From the NCBI RefSeq assembly GCF_003355515.1, contig NZ_CP031367.1, positions 1,798,001-1,862,000 of the forward strand: a stretch of DNA of 64,000 bases. Direction: 5' to 3'. A program made the position numbers and the translations under genes. Origin of the DNA: Aliarcobacter trophiarum LMG 25534. Its GTDB lineage: Bacteria > Campylobacterota > Campylobacteria > Campylobacterales > Arcobacteraceae. A model generated the notes under the pieces. It worked only from the letters and a program-made list of their open reading frames with translations. It did not search any database and was not told where the DNA came from. Below are positions 1-9,710 of the stretch, piece after piece (within the stretch, counting starts at the first letter, position 1; the number at the start of each line of letters is the position of its first letter).

Positions 1-82
1 AAATTTTAAAGTTTTAAATATAATTTATTTAGTATTTTATTTAATTATGCAATAATCAAGATTATATTTTATAGGTAAAAAG

Positions 83-271
83 ATGACAGAGATTATTCCA
101 AATAATATTTTAAAAATACAAAAAAAACTAGCAACTTTGCAAAAAGATTCAAGAAATTATAAAAAATATACCAAGATTTTAGCAAAACATATAAAAACTC
201 ATACTATGAGAGAGAGAGTAAAAGCCCATATTAAAGCGATTGAGACTATACAAAGTTTAAAGGATGAGTAA
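83..271 (+). CDS. small basic hypothetical protein (62 aa)
   Basis: A 62-residue, lysine-rich, probably all-helical protein with no motif I recognise. It has an AGG about seven bases before its ATG and a TATATTTTATAG stretch just upstream that could serve as a -10 region. It lies 84 bases before recA on the same strand and could be co-transcribed with it. The codon use (AAA, ATT, TTA) is like that of the neighbours. No signal peptide or membrane segment is visible. It may be a lineage-specific small gene; a spurious frame is possible, but the placement and start site favour a real one. Confidence 0.45.
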   Translation: MTEIIPNNILKIQKKLATLQKDSRNYKKYTKILAKHIKTHTMRERVKAHIKAIETIQSLKDE

Positions 272-355
272 AAATATTGCAAATTGATATATTTTTAAAT
301 ACTTTCAAAAAATTCTGCTAATATTTCAACATAAAAATAAAAAGAGGAGATTAAT

Positions 356-1399
356 ATGGATGAAAATCAAAAAAAATCACTAGAATTAGCAATTAAACAA
401 ATAGATAAAGCCTTTGGGAAAGGAACATTAATTAGACTAGGTGATAAAGAGGTTATTCCTACAGAAGCTATTAGTACAGGTTCTTTGGGTCTTGATTTAG
501 CTCTAGGAGTTGGTGGATTGCCAAAAGGAAGAGTAATAGAGATTTATGGGCCAGAAAGTTCAGGAAAAACAACTCTAACTCTTCATGCAATAGCTGAAGC
601 TCAAAAAGCTGGTGGAGTTTGTGCATTTATAGATGCAGAACATGCACTTGATGTAAAGTATGCAAAAGATATTGGTGTTGATATAGATAATCTACTTGTT
701 TCTCAACCAGATTTTGGAGAACAAGCTTTAGAAATACTTGAAACTGTTATTAGAAGTGGAGCTGTTGATTTAGTTGTTGTTGATAGTGTTGCTGCTCTTA
801 CTCCAAAAGTAGAGATTGATGGTGATATGGATGATCAACAAGTTGGTGTTCAAGCAAGACTTATGAGTAAAGCTTTGAGAAAAATCACTGGACTTTTAAG
901 CAAAATGAACTGTACAGTTATTTTTATTAATCAAATAAGAATGAAAATAGGAATGACAGGATATGGAAGCCCAGAGACAACAACTGGCGGAAATGCTCTT
1001 AAATTTTATTCAAGTGTAAGACTAGATATTAGAAGAATTGCAACACTAAAACAAGGAGAAAATTCTATAGGAAATAGAGTAAAGGTAAAAGTTGTAAAAA
1101 ATAAAGTTGCAGCACCATTTAAATTAGCTGAATTTGATATTATGTTTGGAGAGGGTATCTCTAAAACTGGTGAAATAGTTGATTATGGAGTAAAACTTGA
1201 TATTATAGATAAAGCTGGTTCTTGGTTTAGTTATGGTGATACAAAAATTGGTCAAGGTAGAGAAAATGCAAAAGTCTTCCTAAAAGAGAACCCAAGTATT
1301 GCAAAAGAACTAGAAGATAAAATTTTAAACTCAATGGGTATAAATGATGCGATAATCACTGGAAGTGATGATGAAGAGAGCTCTTCATTAGATGATTAA
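356..1399 (+). CDS. recA: RecA recombinase
   Basis: RecA forms ATP-dependent filaments on single-stranded DNA, catalyses strand exchange and stimulates LexA-type self-cleavage where such proteins exist. The 347-residue length is normal. Walker A GPESSGKT is at residues 65-72, the Walker B-like strand [12 protein letters not shown] follows, and the L2 region has the usual [10 protein letters not shown]. The C-terminus is acidic ([10 protein letters not shown]), as in other RecA proteins. The start is fixed by AGAGGAG six bases before the ATG. A terminator overlaps the stop codon, so the gene probably ends its transcript. No SOS-type operator was recognised upstream. Confidence 0.98.
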   Translation: MDENQKKSLELAIKQIDKAFGKGTLIRLGDKEVIPTEAISTGSLGLDLALGVGGLPKGRVIEIYGPESSGKTTLTLHAIAEAQKAGGVCAFIDAEHALDVKYAKDIGVDIDNLLVSQPDFGEQALEILETVIRSGAVDLVVVDSVAALTPKVEIDGDMDDQQVGVQARLMSKALRKITGLLSKMNCTVIFINQIRMKIGMTGYGSPETTTGGNALKFYSSVRLDIRRIATLKQGENSIGNRVKVKVVKNKVAAPFKLAEFDIMFGEGISKTGEIVDYGVKLDIIDKAGSWFSYGDTKIGQGRENAKVFLKENPSIAKELEDKILNSMGINDAIITGSDDEESSSLDD

Positions 1400-1419
1400 A
1401 AAGAGGTTCTCCTCTTTTT
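1398..1419 (+). terminator. intrinsic terminator of recA
   Basis: The hairpin AAAAAGAGG-TTCT-CCTCTTTTT overlaps the recA TAA stop and ends in a T run. The A-rich left arm lets it act for the convergent bioB transcript too, since bioB stops five bases further on. Confidence 0.75.
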
Positions 1420-1423
1420 AAAT

Positions 1424-2293
1424 CTATCTTTCATCTGGCATTAAGTGCATATTTTTTGCTATTTTAAATCCCAATTTTTCAAGAGCTTCAACATCATCTT
1501 TTGGAGTTTTTCCAGTAGTTGTAAGATAATCTCCTATTACAAAAGCATTTGCTCCTCGTTCAAAAATCTCATATTGTCTATCACCAAACATAAGCTCACG
1601 TCCACCAGCAACCATTATTTTATGTGCATTTGGTATCATTTTTCTTGCAAGAGTTATTAAATCAAAAGCTTGTTCTATATCTACTGTATTTTCAACAATA
1701 GGTAAAGCTTCATTTGGATGAAAAAAGTTTAAAGGTACATTCATAGGATCTAGTGAATTTATTGCTTCTAGCATAGAAATTCTATCTTCTTGAGTCTCCC
1801 CCATTCCAAAAATTCCACCACAAACTAGTTTTAATCCAGCCTCTTTTGCATTTAGACAAGTTTGGTATCTCTCATCCCAAGTATGAGTTGTACAAATTTG
1901 TGGATAGAAATCTCTTGAAGTTTCTAAATTGTGGTTGTAGTTATCAACTCCCGCTGCTTTTAACTCTTTTAATTGTTCTAAGCTTGCTATACCATTACAA
2001 GCAATTACTCTAAGTCCTAAATTTTCAGCCTTAACAGCTTTTGCAGCTTGTGCTATAAATTTTGTTTTCTTATCAGTAAGTCCAGCACCAGCAGTTACTA
2101 AACAAAATCCAACTGCTCCATTTGCTCTAGCAATTTTTGCCTCTTTTACAATCTGCTCTATATCTTTTTGTTTATATCTATCTATATTAGCTTTATATTT
2201 TACACTTTGTGTACAAAATTTACAATCTTCATTGCAAGTACCACTTTCAACATTGCAAATAGCACATAAAAAAATATCTTCATTATTACTCAT
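1424..2293 (-). CDS. bioB: biotin synthase
   Basis: Radical SAM enzyme that inserts sulfur into dethiobiotin, the last step of biotin synthesis. The radical SAM cluster motif CNEDCKFC is at residues 20-27. The downstream segments LVCGGIFGMGET and NVPLNFFHPNEALP match BioB barrel strands. At 289 residues it is somewhat shorter than the E. coli enzyme, as is usual for Campylobacterota. It is convergent with recA and shares its terminator region. A bioC-like gene lies far away at 42430-43122, so biotin genes are dispersed here. Confidence 0.95.
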   Translation of the reverse strand: MSNNEDIFLCAICNVESGTCNEDCKFCTQSVKYKANIDRYKQKDIEQIVKEAKIARANGAVGFCLVTAGAGLTDKKTKFIAQAAKAVKAENLGLRVIACNGIASLEQLKELKAAGVDNYNHNLETSRDFYPQICTTHTWDERYQTCLNAKEAGLKLVCGGIFGMGETQEDRISMLEAINSLDPMNVPLNFFHPNEALPIVENTVDIEQAFDLITLARKMIPNAHKIMVAGGRELMFGDRQYEIFERGANAFVIGDYLTTTGKTPKDDVEALEKLGFKIAKNMHLMPDER

Positions 2294-2373
2294 TTTTATA
2301 CTCTTCTTTCTTAAAATTACTTATATTTAAAATAAACATAGATTATATTACTATTTACTTTAATCTTAGTTTT

Positions 2374-4680
2374 TTATTTTTTTACTGTTTTTTTAACTAC
2401 TTTTCTAGCAGGTTTTTTTGTAACTTTGCTATCTTTTTCTATTATTTCCAAGCACTCTTCTAAAGTTAAACTTGAAGCCTCTTTTGTTTTTGGTATTTTA
2501 AAATTCTTTCTACCTTGTTTTATATATGGACCATATTGACCATCTAAAATTTGAATTTTCTCTTTTTCAAACTCTTTTATCAAAGCTTTACTTTTAGCTT
2601 CATCAATTTCATTTATAATCTCTCTTGCTCTTTGCTCATCCACTGTATATGGATCATCAGTTTTTAATGAGTAATATTTTGTTTTTACTTGTAAATATGG
2701 ACCAAATCTTCCAATATTTGCTTTTATCTCTTCATTATTTAAAGTAGTCCCAACAACTCTTGGAAGTGTAAATAAAAACAGAGCTTCTTCCAAAGTAATT
2801 GTATCCATATTAAACTTTTCAGGAATTGCTACAAATTTTGGTTTCTCTTCATCATCTTTTGTTCCAATTTGAATAAAAGGTCCAAATCTTCCAACTCTAG
2901 CACTTACAGGTTTCCCACTTTTTGGATCGATCCCAAGTTCTCTCACCTGTAGATAATCCGATTTACTTATATTTTCTTCTTTATCTTTTATAGTCTCTTT
3001 AAAGTCTCCATAAAAGTTTCTCATTACATCAACCCAAACTTTTTTACCATCTGCTATTTCATCAAACTCTTCTTCAATTCTCGCAGTAAATCCTAAGTCA
3101 ATAATATTTGAGAAATGATCAGTTAAAAAGCTATTTACAATCTCACCTGTTGGTGTAGGTGCTAGTTTCTTATCCTCCGTTTTTACCACATACTCTCGTG
3201 CTTGAATAGTTGAAATAGTTGGAGCATAAGTTGAAGGACGACCTATTCCCTCACTTTCAAGTTTTTTTACAAGTGAAGCTTCTGTATATCGTGCTGGTGG
3301 TTTAGTAAAGTTTTGCTCACTACTTAGTTTTTCTAACTCTAAAACTGTTCCAACTTTTATATTTGGTAATATTTTTTCAGTACTATCAAGTGCACTCTCT
3401 GGATTATCACTACCTTCTGTATAAGCTTTCATAAATCCAGCAAAAATAATCCTTTGACCCTTTGTTTGGAACTCAAACTCATTTTTAGCTCCAGCTTCTA
3501 TCTTATATGTAGTGTTAGCAATTTTTGCAGTTGCCATTTGAGTAGCAATAGTTCTTTTCCAAATTAAGCTATATAGTTTATACTGGGCATTATCTAAATA
3601 CTGTTTAACAAGAGTTGGTTTTAAGCTCATATCAACAGGTCTTATTGCTTCGTGTGCCTCTTGTGCACCTTTTGCAGTTGATTTAAAAGCTCTTGGTTTA
3701 GAAAGAGAATAATCTTTTCCATACTCCTCTTCAATAACTTTTTTAGCCATAGAAGTAGCAACAGTTGATAGGTTTAAAGAGTCCGTTCTCATATATGTAA
3801 TCAAACCACCTGTGTGATTTGGAATATTTTCAACATTTCCTTCATAAAGTTGTTGAGCAATCATCATAGTTTGTGCAACACTAAGACCTATTTTTCTACT
3901 TGCTTCTTGTTGCAAAGTTGAAGTTGTAAATGGAGGTGCTGGATTTCTTGTACTATCTTTTTCCTCAATATCTACAAGTTTGTATATACCACTATTTAAA
4001 GATGTTTCAATCTCTTTTGCTTGTTTTTCATTTTTTACTTTTAAATTTTTGCCATCTTTTTTTGATAATTCACTTGAAAGTTCAGGATTTATAAAATCTG
4101 CTTTTATTTTCCAAAACTCTTCAGGAACAAAAGCTCTTATCTCATTCTCTCTATCAACAATTATTTTTACTGCAACACTTTGAACTCTTCCAGCACTCAA
4201 GCCATATCGCACTTTTTTCCAAAGTAATGGTGAAAGTTCATATCCAACTGCTCTATCTAAAATTCTTCTTGCTTGTTGAGCATCTACAAGATTTTGATCA
4301 ACATCTCTTGGGTTTTGAAGTGCCTTTAGTATTGCATCTTTTGTAATTTCGTGAAAAACTATTCTTTTTATTGGGTTTTTTTCAATTTTTAATGCTGGTA
4401 TTAAATGCCAAGCAATAGCCTCTCCTTCTCTATCCTCATCGGCCGCTAGGTATATAGTTGTATCTTTTGATATCTGTTTTTTTAACTCTGATATAACCTT
4501 TTTTTTATCTGTACTTACTTGATAGTTCGGTTTGAAGTTATCTTCAGGATCAAATCCTAGAGTTGATTTTGGTAAATCTCTTACATGCCCCATAGATGCC
4601 ATAACTACATAGTCAGGGCCTAAAAATTTTGAGATTGTTTTTGCTTTTGCTGGAGATTCCACTATTACTAAATTTTTCAC
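2374..4680 (-). CDS. topA: DNA topoisomerase I
   Basis: Type IA topoisomerase that relaxes negative supercoils. The Toprim domain is N-terminal (VIVESPAKAKTI; DEDREGEA at residues 81-88). The catalytic tyrosine is Y296 within GGLITYMRTDS. The C-terminal half carries glycine-rich topoisomerase repeats (VGRFGPFIQIG, IGRFGPYLQVK, DGQYGPYIKQG) in place of the four-cysteine zinc fingers of the E. coli enzyme. It ends in a lysine-rich tail that probably binds DNA or RNA polymerase. The start is GTG at 4680. The 768-residue length is typical for the phylum. Confidence 0.97.
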   Translation of the reverse strand: MKNLVIVESPAKAKTISKFLGPDYVVMASMGHVRDLPKSTLGFDPEDNFKPNYQVSTDKKKVISELKKQISKDTTIYLAADEDREGEAIAWHLIPALKIEKNPIKRIVFHEITKDAILKALQNPRDVDQNLVDAQQARRILDRAVGYELSPLLWKKVRYGLSAGRVQSVAVKIIVDRENEIRAFVPEEFWKIKADFINPELSSELSKKDGKNLKVKNEKQAKEIETSLNSGIYKLVDIEEKDSTRNPAPPFTTSTLQQEASRKIGLSVAQTMMIAQQLYEGNVENIPNHTGGLITYMRTDSLNLSTVATSMAKKVIEEEYGKDYSLSKPRAFKSTAKGAQEAHEAIRPVDMSLKPTLVKQYLDNAQYKLYSLIWKRTIATQMATAKIANTTYKIEAGAKNEFEFQTKGQRIIFAGFMKAYTEGSDNPESALDSTEKILPNIKVGTVLELEKLSSEQNFTKPPARYTEASLVKKLESEGIGRPSTYAPTISTIQAREYVVKTEDKKLAPTPTGEIVNSFLTDHFSNIIDLGFTARIEEEFDEIADGKKVWVDVMRNFYGDFKETIKDKEENISKSDYLQVRELGIDPKSGKPVSARVGRFGPFIQIGTKDDEEKPKFVAIPEKFNMDTITLEEALFLFTLPRVVGTTLNNEEIKANIGRFGPYLQVKTKYYSLKTDDPYTVDEQRAREIINEIDEAKSKALIKEFEKEKIQILDGQYGPYIKQGRKNFKIPKTKEASSLTLEECLEIIEKDSKVTKKPARKVVKKTVKK

Positions 4681-4797
4681 TTAAATTGCCTTTTATTTAT
4701 AAAAGTTTGCATTTTATCATAAAATTTGTAAGGTTTTCTTAATAGCCTAAATATTTACATTTTATTAATTTTAATAATAGTGTATATAAAACATAAT

Positions 4798-5595
4798 CTA
4801 TTCAAAAATTATAATCTCAGTTTCCAACTCAATATTAAACTCTTTTTTTACTTTTTCTTTTGCTAAATTTATCAAAGTTGTTGCTTCATCAAATGTACCA
4901 GAGCCATGATTTACCAAAAAGTTTGCATGAGTATTTGAAAACTCCATATCTCCAACTCTATACCCTTTTAGCCCAACAGCTTCTATTAATCTTCCTGCAA
5001 AATCACCTTTTGGGTTTTTAAAACAACTTCCAGCACTAGCAATTTGTGGTTGATTATCTCTCATTTTTGTAAAATCATTTTGTCTATCTTGTGAAAAGCC
5101 TTTAGTTTTATAAAAAACTACTTCATAGATAATAGTATCAATTTTTGTCTGTCTATATGAAAAATCTATACTCTCTTTTTTAATATATCCATCTTTTGTC
5201 TTTATAGAGTCTATATAATTAAAAATTTCCCACTCTTTTAGACCTGCATTCATCTTTACTAAACCACCCAAATTTCCTGGTAATTTTGCTAAAAATTCTA
5301 AATTTGCAATATCATTTTTTCTTGTATATGTAAGTAGTTTTCCACTACTAGTGGCACAACCAACATATAATTTATCGTTTTCATCTTTTATATAATCAAA
5401 CTCTTCTCCCAAAATAGCAAACTTTTTTTCACAATTTGGAGAAATCAACAAATTATTCCCTCTTCCAATTATGTGAAAATCTGGATAATCACCTATTTCA
5501 TTGATAACTAAAACCTCTTTTACTCCTCCAATATGAATTGAAGAGTATCTTTTAAAATCTACTGTTTTATAGTAATTATCTATTTTCTCGCTCAT
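4798..5595 (-). CDS. murB: UDP-N-acetylenolpyruvoylglucosamine reductase
   Basis: FAD enzyme that reduces UDP-GlcNAc-enolpyruvate to UDP-MurNAc in peptidoglycan synthesis. FAD-binding signatures are IIGRGNNLLI and LPGNLGGLVKMNAG. The catalytic serine segment is ASAGSCFKNP, and the C-terminal glutamate lies in the NHGSGTFDEA region. At 265 residues it is a short MurB, the usual size in Campylobacterota. Its ATG overlaps the end of mqnD by four bases, so it is translated as part of the operon running from the AAA+ ATPase gene. Confidence 0.93.
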   Translation of the reverse strand: MSEKIDNYYKTVDFKRYSSIHIGGVKEVLVINEIGDYPDFHIIGRGNNLLISPNCEKKFAILGEEFDYIKDENDKLYVGCATSSGKLLTYTRKNDIANLEFLAKLPGNLGGLVKMNAGLKEWEIFNYIDSIKTKDGYIKKESIDFSYRQTKIDTIIYEVVFYKTKGFSQDRQNDFTKMRDNQPQIASAGSCFKNPKGDFAGRLIEAVGLKGYRVGDMEFSNTHANFLVNHGSGTFDEATTLINLAKEKVKKEFNIELETEIIIFE

Positions 5596-6470
5596 CTAGC
5601 TCTTAACTCTTCATATTCACTTGGGATTAAAAAATCTTCTGCTTTTATTAAATTTTGATAATGACCACTCTTATATCCCAACTCAAAAAGTTTATTTATG
5701 GCTTTATATTGAATATCACTTAGTTTTACAGAATTATCATTTGCATACAGATCCAAATATTTATCTAAAGTAGTAGCATCTACTCTAATTAAACCTTTTT
5801 CAAGTAGCATAGGAGCTAAAGTTTTCCTATTTTTATTTGCAACATCAACTGCTTTTATTAAAGCATCTTCATATTTTATTGCATCACTAAGTGGAATTGA
5901 TCTTCTTAAACACATTCCACCAAGAGGAAGTGGTAAATTCTCACCATCACAAAGCTCTTGCCAAATATCCCAAATCTCTCTTTCAACTTCTAACTCACTA
6001 CTATAAGTTAAAATAGACTCATGGATTAAAACTCCAGCATCAACAACTCCATCAAGCACAGCTTTTTCTATATCTAAAAAGTTCATATATGTAATTCTTG
6101 CATCTGGATATGCTATTTTAAAAAGAAGTGCATTTGTAGTAAACTCTCCACTAAGAGCAACTTTGAAATTTCTTTTTAGATTTACACCTTTTTTCTTAAT
6201 AAGTTTTGGACCATAACCTTCTCCAAAACTAACAGCTGTTTTAAGCAAGGCAAAATCATCTTTTACAAAAGGATATAGAGCAAAAGAGATAGCACAAATA
6301 TCGTAAACACCTTTTAGTGTTGCTTGGTTTAAAGTCTCTATATCTAAAGCGATATTATCAAATTTTGCATCTTTTATATCTATCCAACCAAATTTAATAG
6401 CATAATACATAAAAATATCATCTGCATCTGGAGAGTGCCCTACACTAATAGTTTTGCTAAGTTTCGTCAA
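5592..6470 (-). CDS. mqnD: 1,4-dihydroxy-6-naphthoate synthase (futalosine menaquinone pathway)
   Basis: MqnD converts cyclic de-hypoxanthine futalosine to 1,4-dihydroxy-6-naphthoate in menaquinone synthesis. Family signatures are GHSPDADDIFMYYAI, VETLN-like IETLNQATLKG, IHESILTY and NLPLPLGGMCLRR; the fold resembles periplasmic binding proteins. I place the start at the TTG at 6470, because AAAAGGAG sits seven bases upstream of it; the longer frame would begin inside the preceding gene without such a site. That ribosome site contains the stop codon of the upstream gene, indicating translational coupling. The pathway fits a Campylobacterota menaquinone user. Confidence 0.88.
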   Translation of the reverse strand: MTKLSKTISVGHSPDADDIFMYYAIKFGWIDIKDAKFDNIALDIETLNQATLKGVYDICAISFALYPFVKDDFALLKTAVSFGEGYGPKLIKKKGVNLKRNFKVALSGEFTTNALLFKIAYPDARITYMNFLDIEKAVLDGVVDAGVLIHESILTYSSELEVEREIWDIWQELCDGENLPLPLGGMCLRRSIPLSDAIKYEDALIKAVDVANKNRKTLAPMLLEKGLIRVDATTLDKYLDLYANDNSVKLSDIQYKAINKLFELGYKSGHYQNLIKAEDFLIPSEYEELRAR

Positions 6471-6474
6471 TTTC

Positions 6475-7236
6475 TTACTCCTTTTCCAAAGCAACTTTAC
6501 AAAAACTATAAAGGTTACTCTCTTTATTCGTTATTGCAATAGTTCCAAAAAGATTTTCATCTAAAATAATCTCTTTTTTATAGCTAATATTTTCTATTTT
6601 ATAGCTTACCATATCACCACTTTTTACCTTTGCAATATTTAAAAATGTTTGACTAGCTAAGATTTTTTCATTTAAAGAGCAATTTTTTGAAAAATATAGA
6701 ATAGTTCCATTGAAACTTTCCAAATCTTCTGGCTCTTCTAGATTCTTTTCTAAAGAGCTTTTATATGAGTTTTCTAGCTCTTTTGAAGAGAAAAATATAG
6801 AAAAATCTGTATATTTTTCTATACTTTTTACTAAAGTTAAAATATTTTCTATATTTTTGTGATTTAATAAATCATCTCCTAAAATCAAAGCTTTTTTACT
6901 AGCTTTCTCATATATAGAAAAAATATCTTCAAATTCATCTTCTCCTGCACTGCTTTCTGCTGATAAGTATCCAATATCTAGGTTTTCTAAATACTCTTTT
7001 ATACTATTATCTTTTTTTGCAAAAAAGTATAAAATAAGAGCCAAAATAGCCTCTTCGCTTCCTACTTCATATTTTATAAATTGCTTATATAACTCTTTTA
7101 ATATGTATTTATCTATTGGGTGCATAAAAATAAAGTTTGCCTCATTTTTACAAGCTTTTTCCAAACTATTTTTCAAATTTTCATCTTCAAAAAATGTACC
7201 AACACTTAAAATATAATCATATTTTTCTAAATCCAT
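6475..7236 (-). CDS. hypothetical protein resembling a NuoG-type C-terminal region
   Basis: A 253-residue acidic protein without signal peptide or membrane span. The opening DYILSVGTFFEDENLKNSLEKA and FIFMHPID resemble the molybdopterin-oxidoreductase-like part of NADH-quinone oxidoreductase subunit G, which in Campylobacterota is often diverged. I see no iron-sulfur cysteine motifs, so it is not a full NuoG. Its stop codon lies inside the ribosome site of mqnD, and it follows the AAA+ ATPase gene by 11 bases, so all three are co-expressed. The function is unknown and the NuoG resemblance is only an impression from short segments. Confidence 0.6.
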   Translation of the reverse strand: MDLEKYDYILSVGTFFEDENLKNSLEKACKNEANFIFMHPIDKYILKELYKQFIKYEVGSEEAILALILYFFAKKDNSIKEYLENLDIGYLSAESSAGEDEFEDIFSIYEKASKKALILGDDLLNHKNIENILTLVKSIEKYTDFSIFFSSKELENSYKSSLEKNLEEPEDLESFNGTILYFSKNCSLNEKILASQTFLNIAKVKSGDMVSYKIENISYKKEIILDENLFGTIAITNKESNLYSFCKVALEKE

Positions 7237-7247
7237 AAAAATCCTTT

Positions 7248-8981
7248 TTAAAAAAATCCAACTTTGTTTTCACTATCAAACTGCCCTTTTTTCTCTTTGC
7301 TTATCTGCTCTTCAAAATCTTTTAGAGTAAAAATTGCATTTTCACTAATTGCTAACTTATACGCAGTGTTTTTAATTACTAGCTCTATTTGACCACCAGT
7401 TAGTTCATATTTTGCAATTTTTTCAAAATCAAAATCTTTCTCAAGTGGAAGAGCAGGTGGTAAAAGTTTTTTCCAAAGTTCAACTCTTTGCTCTTTATTT
7501 GGTTTTACAAACTCTATTTTGTAGTTAAATCTTCTTGAAAAAGCTTTATCTAGATTTTCTAGCAAGTTTGTAGTAGCTATTAAAATACCATCAAATTTCT
7601 CTATCTGTTCCAAAAATATATTTTGCATCTGATTATGCATCTTATCTGCACTACTTCCTGCTCCACTACTTCTTGAACTTAAAAACTGGTCTGCTTCATT
7701 TAAAAGAAGCACTGGCTCAGTTTTTGTCTGCTCTTTTATTTCGTTGTATTTATCAAAAATGTTTCGCACATTTTTTTCACTCTCTCCAATGTACATAGAT
7801 AAAATTTTTGAACAATCAAAACTTAAAACCTCTTTCTTGAGAGATTTTGCTAATGCTAAAGCTGTAATAGTTTTACCAGTTCCAGCAACTCCATAGAAGA
7901 TTATTTTTGCATCTATTCCTCTTTTTTTATCTTTTATTCCCCAAGCTTTTAACCTATTTATTACACTTTTATCTACTTGTTTTAAAAGATTGTTTAAAGT
8001 CTCTTTTGTTTTTGGGTTCAAAACTACATCATCTAAATTTTTTGTTGTACTATTTAGTTCAAAAATCTCTTGCTCTTTTATAATTGTTTCTAGTTTTATT
8101 TTAGATACTGCTGAGCCTTTTTTGTTTGGATGAGAGATTTTATACAGTACTTCATCTGGAATATAAAAGTTTCTATTAATTCCACCAAAAGGAGTTAAAA
8201 CCTCATCATAATCTATTAAATTTTTAGATACCAAAGTAGAACTCTCTTCTAACAAGCTTCTATATTTTATCTTTTCATAATCATCATTTGACACAAGCTC
8301 AAGAAGATAGTTCATCTCTCTTAAAGTTCCATCTCCTCCACTATACTCCTCTTTTAAAAGAGCTAAAAATAGCACTTTTTCTTGCTCATTTAAACTATGT
8401 TCTTCAAAAAAATCTTCTAGCACAATTTTATTTGTAGTTGCACTAATTCTCTCTTTTATTCTATTTTCGACTAACATTAACTTGTTTTTTAATCGTGTAG
8501 AGCTAGGTGAATTAACATCAAAGTTTCTCTTTACACTATTTAGCTGTTGAGTAATATCGATTTTTAAAAACTGATCTTGAAGATATTCCAAATGGTCACT
8601 ATAATCTTTTATTTCAGGTAATACAAACTCACTAGTTCCACTTTCAAGCATCTTTAAATATGAACTTGAAAGCGCAACACTTGTATTTATTAATTCAAAC
8701 TTTGAAGCATCATTTAGCTTTACTTGATCAAATGCAATTTGAATAATCCAACCAAATTCTAGAAGTGATTTAATAATATTTAATTTTTCCAAGTGCTCAT
8801 ATTTTTCTATATTATAAAATTCTCTTAAAATATCAATAACACTTATTACATCTCTACCATTTAAATACTCTTTTGATAGGAATTGAAGGATTCTAGCCTC
8901 TTCTTCACTACACTTTAATTGATTGAAAAATCCACTCTTTTGTACATCTTTTGCTTTTAAAAAATCAATAACTTCTTGCAT
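7248..8981 (-). CDS. AAA+ family ATPase with helical N-terminal region
   Basis: A 577-residue soluble protein with a C-terminal AAA+ module. Walker A GVAGTGKT is near residues 365-372. The Walker B region reads VLLLNEADQF, with Asn where Asp is usual but the catalytic Glu kept. Sensor 1 is IATTNLLENLD, followed by arginine fingers AFSRRFNYKIEF. The N-terminal 300 residues are helical and of unknown fold. The module is close to the FtsH/CDC48/spastin class, suggesting remodelling of a protein complex, but the substrate cannot be inferred. It heads a minus-strand run with the NuoG-like gene, mqnD and murB. Confidence 0.85.
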   Translation of the reverse strand: MQEVIDFLKAKDVQKSGFFNQLKCSEEEARILQFLSKEYLNGRDVISVIDILREFYNIEKYEHLEKLNIIKSLLEFGWIIQIAFDQVKLNDASKFELINTSVALSSSYLKMLESGTSEFVLPEIKDYSDHLEYLQDQFLKIDITQQLNSVKRNFDVNSPSSTRLKNKLMLVENRIKERISATTNKIVLEDFFEEHSLNEQEKVLFLALLKEEYSGGDGTLREMNYLLELVSNDDYEKIKYRSLLEESSTLVSKNLIDYDEVLTPFGGINRNFYIPDEVLYKISHPNKKGSAVSKIKLETIIKEQEIFELNSTTKNLDDVVLNPKTKETLNNLLKQVDKSVINRLKAWGIKDKKRGIDAKIIFYGVAGTGKTITALALAKSLKKEVLSFDCSKILSMYIGESEKNVRNIFDKYNEIKEQTKTEPVLLLNEADQFLSSRSSGAGSSADKMHNQMQNIFLEQIEKFDGILIATTNLLENLDKAFSRRFNYKIEFVKPNKEQRVELWKKLLPPALPLEKDFDFEKIAKYELTGGQIELVIKNTAYKLAISENAIFTLKDFEEQISKEKKGQFDSENKVGFF

Positions 8982-9095
8982 TTAGCCCCAAAAAATAAAA
9001 TTTGTTTAAGTTTATATAATATCTTAAAAGTTCTTAACTATAAATGAATAAAAAGATGTTAAAATAGTATCAGATTTTTTTGGGGAGTTTTGATT

Positions 9096-9710
9096 ATGTT
9101 AAAATTTATTAAATTTTCTTCTTTCTTACTTATTGCTAGTTTTTTTATGGCTTGTGCAGGACACAAACAAGCTGTACAAAAACTTCCAAGTGAGCTTGAA
9201 CAGTTAAATATTGATTGTAAAAGAGATAGTTTGAGTTTTGAACTTGATTGCTATGATTTTATTGCAAATAAAAATAGTTTTGCAATGTTAAGATTGGGAA
9301 TAGATGCTCAAAATAAAGGTAAAGTAGATGAAGCTTTAGAAAGATATACGAAAGCTCAAAAAGCTGGAAACTTCTATGCAAATGCTCTTTTATCCTCTTT
9401 ATATGGAAATGGTATTGGTGTAGAGTTTAATGAAAGAAAATCTATTAATCTTCTAAAGGATGTTGAAGATGTAGATCCCATAGCTGCATACAGACTATCT
9501 TTTTACTACTTTTCAAATAACAATCCAAACAAAGCTATAGAGCTTTTAGTTTTTGCTGCTCTTGAGGGTGTTAAAGATGCTCAAAAAGATTTGGTTTTAA
9601 TATTTTCAAATGGTCAATATGTAGATGTTGATGAAGAAAAAAGTATGTATTACGACTCTCTTTACCAAAATGGCGAAGATGATTTTACAAAAAAAATATA
9701 TGGAAGATAG
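9096..9710 (+). CDS. Sel1-repeat lipoprotein
   Basis: Exported lipoprotein: a hydrophobic signal ends in the lipobox FMAC, with Cys near residue 19. The mature part has TPR-like Sel1 repeats (ALERYTKAQKAGNFYANALLSSLY and following), which usually mediate protein-protein contacts in the periplasm. The ATG at 9096 is preferred over the TTG two codons earlier because GGGGAG lies eight bases before it. It is followed without any gap by a paralogue of the same design. The partner and role are unknown. Confidence 0.75.
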   Translation: MLKFIKFSSFLLIASFFMACAGHKQAVQKLPSELEQLNIDCKRDSLSFELDCYDFIANKNSFAMLRLGIDAQNKGKVDEALERYTKAQKAGNFYANALLSSLYGNGIGVEFNERKSINLLKDVEDVDPIAAYRLSFYYFSNNNPNKAIELLVFAALEGVKDAQKDLVLIFSNGQYVDVDEEKSMYYDSLYQNGEDDFTKKIYGR

